From Synaphobranchus kaupii (lineage: Eukaryota > Chordata > Actinopteri > Anguilliformes > Synaphobranchidae): 64,000 bases of DNA. The stretch spans positions 2,118,411 through 2,182,410 of the forward strand of contig CM056388.1 of assembly GCA_029718625.1 (NCBI GenBank). The letters are read 5' to 3'. Positions 58,701 through 64,000 of the stretch are shown in pieces (within the stretch, counting starts at the first letter, position 1; each line of letters begins with the position of its first letter). A program made the position numbers and the translations under genes. A model generated the notes under the pieces. It saw only the letters and a list, made by a program, of their open reading frames with translations, had not been told where the DNA came from and did not search any database.

Positions 58701-61700
58701 TACAAGCTTACCCTGTAGCGTACGTACACTGCCTCCACTACAAGCTTACCCTGTAGCGTACGTACACTGCCTCTACTACAAGCTTACCCTGTAGCGTACG
58801 TACACTGCCTCCACTACAAGCTTACCCTGTAGTGTACGTACACTGCCTCCACTACAAGCGTACCCTTTAGCGTACGTACAGTGCCTCCACTACAAGCTTA
58901 CCCTGTAGTGTACGTACACTGCCTCCACTACAAGCTTACCCTGTAGCGTACGTACACTGCCTCTACTACAAGCTTACCCTGTAGCGTACGTACACTGCCT
59001 CTACTACAAGCTTACCCTGTAGCGTACGTACACTGCCTCCACTACAAGCTTACCTTGTAGCGTACGTACACTGCCTCCACTACAAGCTTACCCTGTAGCG
59101 TACGTACACTGCCTCCACTACAAGCGTACCCTGTAGCGTACGTACACTTCCTCCACTACAAGCTTACCCTGTAGCGTACGTACACTGCCTCCACTACAAG
59201 CTTACCTTGTAGCGTACGTACACTGCCTCCTCTACAAGCTTACCCTGTAGCGTACGTACACTGCCTCCACTACAAGCTTACCTTGTAGCGTACGTACACT
59301 GCCTCCACTACAAGCTTACCCTGTAGCGTACGTACACTGCCTCCTCTACAAGCTTACCCTGTAGCGTACGTACACTGCCTCCACTACAAGCTTACCTTGT
59401 AGCGTACGTACACTGCCTCTACTACAAGCTTACCCTGTAGCGTACGTACACTGCCTCCTCTACAAGCTTACCCTGTAGCGTACATACACTGCCTCTACTA
59501 CAAGCTTACCCTGTAGCGTACGTACACTGCCTCTACTACAAGCTTACCCTGTAGCGTACGTACACTGCCTCCACTACAAGCTTACCCTGTAGCATACGTA
59601 CACTGCCTCTACTACAAGCTTACCCTGTAGCGTACGTACACTGCCTCCACTACAAGCTTACCCTGTAGCGTACGTACACTGCCTCTACTACAAGCTTACC
59701 CTGTAGCGTACGTACACTGCCTCCACTACAAGCTTACCCTGTAGCGTACGTACACTGCCTCCACTACAAGCTTACCCTGTAGCGTACGTACACTGCCTCC
59801 TCTACAAGCGTACCCTGTAGCGTACGTACACTGCCTCCACTACAAGCTTACCCTGTAGCGTACGTACACTGCCACTACTACAAGCTTACCCTGTAGCGTA
59901 CGTACACTGCCTCTACTACAAGCTTACCCTGTAGCGTACGTACACTGCCTCCACTACAAGCTTACCCTGTAGTGTACGTACACTGCCTCCACTACAAGCT
60001 TACCCTGTAGCGTACGTACACTGCCTCTACTACAAGCTTACCCTGTAGCGTACGTACACTGCCTCCACTACAAGCTTACCCTGTAGCGTACGTACACTGC
60101 CTCCTCTACAAGCGTACCCTGTAGCGTACGTACACTGCCTCTACTACAAACTTACCCTGTAGCGTACGTACACTGCCTCTACTACAAGCTTACCCTGTAG
60201 CATACGTACACTGCCTCTACTACAAGCTTACCCTGTAGCGTACGTACACTGCCTCTACTACAAGCTTACCCTGTAGCGTACGTACACTGCCTCCACTACA
60301 AGCTTACCTTGTAGCGTACGTACACTGCCTCCACTACAAGCTTACCCTGTAGCGTACGTACACTGCCTCCACTACAAGCGTACCCTGTAGCGTACGTACA
60401 CTGCCTCCACTACAAGCTTACCCTGTAGCGTACGTACACTGCCTCCACTACAAGCTTACCTTGTAGCGTACGTACACTGCCTCCTCTACAAGCTTACCCT
60501 GTAGCGTACGTACACTGCCTCCACTACAAGCTTACCTTGTAGCGTACGTACACTGCCTCCACTACAAGCTTACCCTGTAGCGTACGTACACTGCCTCCTC
60601 TACAAGCTTACCCTGTAGCGTACGTACACTGCCTCCACTACAAGCTTACCTTGTAGCGTACGTACACTGCCTCTACTACAAGCTTACCCTGTAGCGTACG
60701 TACACTGCCTCTACTACAAGCTTACCCTGTAGCGTACGTACACTGCCTCTACTACAAGCTTACCCTGTAGCATACGTACACTGCCTCCACTACAAGCTTA
60801 CCCTGTAGCATACGTACACTGCCTCTACTACAAGCTTACCCTGTAGCGTACGTACACTGCCTCCACTACAAGCTTACCCTGTAGCGTACGTACACTGCCT
60901 CTACTACAAGCTTACCCTGTAGCGTACGTACACTGCCTCCACTACAAGCTTACCCTGTAGCGTACGTACACTGCCTCCACTACAAGCTTACCCTGTAGCG
61001 TACGTACACTGCCTCCTCTACAAGCGTACCCTGTAGCGTACGTACACTGCCTCCAGTACAAGCTTACCCTGTAGCGTACGTACACTGCCTCCACTACAAG
61101 CTTACCCTGTAGCGTACGTGCACTGCCTCTACTACAAGCTTACCCTGCACCGTACGTACACTGCCTCCACTACAAGCTTACCCTGTAGCGTACGTGCACT
61201 GCCTCCACTACAAGCTTACCCTGTAGCGTACGTACACTGCCACTACTACAAGCTTACCCTGTAGCGTACGTACACTGCCTCCACTACAAGCTTACCCTTT
61301 AGCGTACGTACACTGCCTCTACTACAAGCTTACCCTGTAGCGTACGTACACTGCCTCTACTACAAGCTTACCCTGTAGCGTACGTACACTGCCTCCACTA
61401 CAAGCTTACCCTGTAGCGTACGTACACTGCCTCCACTACAAGCTTACCCTTTAGCGTACGTACACTGCCTCTACTACAAGCTTACCCTGTAGCGTACGTA
61501 CACTGCCACTACTACAAGCTTACCCTGTAGCGTACGTACACTGCCTCCACTACAAGCTTACCCTTTAGCGTACGTACACTGCCTCTACTACAAGCTTACC
61601 CTGTAGCGTACGTACACTGCCACTACTACAAGCTTACCCTGTAGCGTACGTACACTGCCTCCACTACAAGCTTACCCTGTAGCGTACGTACACTGCCACT

Positions 61701-62913
61701 ACTACAAGCTTACCCTGTAGCGTACGTACACTGCCTCTACTACAAGCTTACCCTGTAGCGTACGTACACTGCCTCCACTACAAGCTTACCTTGTAGCGTA
61801 CGTACACTGCCTCTACTACAAGCTTACCCTGTAGCGTACGTACACTGCCTCTACTACAAGCTTACCCTGTAGCGTACGTACACTGCCTCCACTACAAGCT
61901 TACCCTGTAGTGTACGTACACTGCCTCCACTACAAGCTTACCCTGTAGCGTACGTACACTGCCTCTACTACAAGCGTACCCTGTAGCGTACGTACACTGC
62001 CTCTACTACAAGCTTACCCTGTAGTGTACGTACACTGCCTCCACTACAAGCTTACCCTGTAGCGTACGTACACTGCCTCTACTACAAGCTTACCCTGTAG
62101 CGTACGTACACTGCCTCTACTACAAGCGTACCCTGTAGCGTACGTACACTGCCTCTACTACAAGCGTACCCTGTAGCGTACGTACACTGCCTCTACTACA
62201 AGCTTACCCTGTAGTGTACGTACACTGCCTCTACTACAAGCTTACCCTGTAGCGTACGTACACTGCCTCTACTACAAGCTCACCCTGTAGCGTACGTACA
62301 CTGCCTCTACTACAAGCGTACCCTGTAGCGTACGTACACTGCCTCTACTACAAGCTTACCCTGTAGCGTACATACACTGCCTCCACTACAAGCTTACCCT
62401 GTAGCGTACGTACACTGCCTCTACTACAAGCGTACCCTGTAGCGTACGTACACTGCCTCTACTACAAGCTTACCCTGTAGCGTACGTACACTGCCTCCAC
62501 TACAAGCTTACCCTGTAGCGTACGTACACTGCCTCTACTACAAGCTTACCCTGTAGCGTACGTACACTGCCTCTACTACAAGCTTACCCTGTAGCGTACG
62601 TACACTGCCTCTACTACAAGCGTACCCTGTAGCGTACGTACACTGCCTCTACTACAAGCTTACCCTGTAGCGTACGTACACTGCCTCTACTACAAGCTTA
62701 CCCTGTAGCGTACGTACACTGCCTCTACTACAAGCGTACCCTGTAGCGTACGTACACTGCCTCTACTACAAGCTTACCCTGTAGTGTACGTACACTGCCT
62801 CTACTACAAGCTTACCCTGTAGCGTACGTACACTGCCTCCACTACAAGCTCACCCTGTAGCGTACGTACACTGCCTCCACTACAAGCTTACCCTTTAGCG
62901 TACGTACAGTGCC
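55753..62913. repeat. 38-bp minisatellite, right arm, about 188 units
   Basis: Same unit as the left arm. It starts within a unit (AGTGTACGTACACTGCC) next to the 5' end of the LINE. The first units include CCACTAAAAGC. A five-unit (190-bp) block is duplicated at about 57663-57852 and 57853-58042, marked by GCATACG variants at 57691 and 57881. The array ends at CCCTTTAGCGTACGTACAGT. Confidence 0.97.
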
Positions 62914-63599
62914 GCGGTCACGATGCATGCGTTTGCTTTTGCGGCCTTTGATGTGTGAAATGTGTTTTCCAGGCTGAGAAGGCTCTCATTTGGCTTTTAT
63001 TATCACACTTTGATGTCTGCACAGACACAGACTGATGTACAGACTGCTGTGAAGGTGCAGTTCATTGAATGCAAGTGGCGTTCAGTGATTAGCGTCGCAC
63101 GGGTCAAATGTTTAATGCATGATGTCGGTGACAAAGGCTTTTTTTTTTTTTTTTCCGACTATCAATGAGGCAAATCTCACTTCTGTTAATTCACCTTGAT
63201 GACGTTGACCTTTTTACACGTATCTTTCAAGTATATGAGAGGGGGGAAAAAAAACACTTTATTTGTGGGAAACAAGAAAAGATGAAAGGACGATACAAAT
63301 TGCTTTTCCTTCTCGAATGAGACATTTTTGCCCATCTAACACACATGTACAGCAGAAAAATTGACTCGCAGAGACAATCGCAGGGTTGGGTAAAGGTTAT
63401 GAATTTTTAATAGACAATATTGGCAGCTGATTATGAGGGGCCGTGTTTTAATGCAGCAGGAGCAGCAGCACGGCTGAAATGCACGCCTGCCTGACTGGGT
63501 CCATATGGTGCATATTGCAGGACTCCAGGCTGAATGCTGCCGCTCTCCAGCTGCCTTCATTAATCTGCATTATCCCATTATGCCCCCTGATATTACCTC
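62914..63599. other. Unique DNA, possible conserved element
   Basis: 63370-63600 contains TTTTTAATAGACAATATTGG, ATGGTGCATATTGCAGGA and TTCATTAATCTGCATTATCC. These look like vertebrate conserved non-coding sequence, but only alignment can tell. No exon. Confidence 0.4.
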
Positions 63600-63679
63600 C
63601 GTCCCTCCCTCCCTCCCTCCAACCCTCCCTCTCTCTCTCCCTCCCTCCCTCCCTCCATCCCTCCCTCTCTCCCTCCCTC
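63600..63679. repeat. CCCT/CT microsatellite
   Basis: (CCCT)n and (CT)n tract directly before the MITE that follows. Confidence 0.92.
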
Positions 63680-63946
63680 CACTGCAAAAACCAAAAAAGA
63701 ACTCAATCCTAACATTCGTTTTAGTCTTATATTGTGACATATAATAAGTTCTATTCCTGTTTTGCTAAATAAGACCACAAGATTGTCAATGGGGTGAGGT
63801 ACTATTACTCATTTAAAGATTTGCCAGTGGGGTAAGATAAGTTCACTTGTCAAGCAAATAAAATATTTTCTACTTGACAGAAATAAATAAGATTTTAAGT
63901 CATTACGAGACTGAAACACGTGTTAAGACGGACATTTTTTACAGCG
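63680..63946. mobile_element. hAT-like MITE
   Basis: The ends are CACTGCAAAAA and TTTTTTACAGCG, inverted and nearly matching. The body is AT-rich with CAATGGGGTGAG and CCAGTGGGGTAAG phrases. This type of 250-300-bp non-autonomous element is common in fish. An 8-bp target duplication could not be seen, so the assignment is moderate. Confidence 0.55.
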
Positions 63947-64000
63947 TTCACACACTGCCCCCAAGAGACACATTGAAGCGTAAAGTGAAAGAGACTCTTA

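Noticed and set aside
49160..62913. CRISPR-like array of 38-bp direct repeats
   Set aside because: Units are contiguous without unique spacers, the DNA is vertebrate and no cas genes exist. It is a tandem satellite.

Overview
The window reads as vertebrate, almost certainly teleost fish, nuclear DNA. The support comes from its repeats: tRNA-derived SINEs with the fish-type GGATAAGAG...GCTAAATG 3' half, Tc1/mariner relics with typical fish terminal sequences, Tx1-group (L1-like) LINE 3' ends, a Harbinger-type element with a TAA target duplication, and long CA/GT and CT/GA microsatellites. I see no host protein-coding exon, rRNA gene or CRISPR array. It looks like a gene desert or large intron. 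All recognisable coding sequence belongs to transposable elements, and nearly all of it is truncated or broken.

About 24 kb of 64 kb (roughly 38%) is minisatellite: some twenty unrelated arrays with units of 14 to 63 bp. The largest are a 45-bp array (96-4497), a 30-34-bp GT-rich array (11061-12514), a 51-bp array (22480-23703), a 48-bp array (41275-42356) and a 38-bp array. The 38-bp array fills about 10.3 kb in two arms (49160-52335 and 55753-62913), split by a LINE. The long reading frames in these arrays come from unit composition and are not genes.

Layout: 1-4.5 kb is the 45-bp array. At 5.5-7.7 kb a CT microsatellite holds three Tx1-type LINE 3' ends in series, one of them interrupted by a 948-bp Harbinger-type element. 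From 7.8 to 23.7 kb there are successive minisatellites, SINEs, LINE tails, a MITE and a telomere-motif array. At 29-33 kb there is a fourth Tx1 end next to TTAGGG repeats, a second Harbinger-like Myb fragment, and a fifth LINE tail that continues into a 26-bp array. From 33 to 40 kb the DNA is mostly unique, with a few candidate regulatory motifs. At 40-44 kb two Tc1-type relics each contain one copy of a roughly 320-bp element with hairpin ends. From 44 to 63 kb there are more arrays, ending with the split 38-bp array, and a hAT-like MITE lies at the right edge.

Two themes connect the parts. First, at least five LINE 3' ends sit directly against CT/GA microsatellites, which fits Tx1-group microsatellite targeting (the Kibi type, as I recall it). 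Second, several minisatellites start at transposon edges: the 38-bp unit carries the 5' terminal bases of the adjoining SINE, the 26-bp unit carries LINE 3'-UTR sequence, and a 14-bp array lies between the arms of an inverted repeat. The least explained item is the hairpin-ended element at 40452-40773 and 43228-43544.
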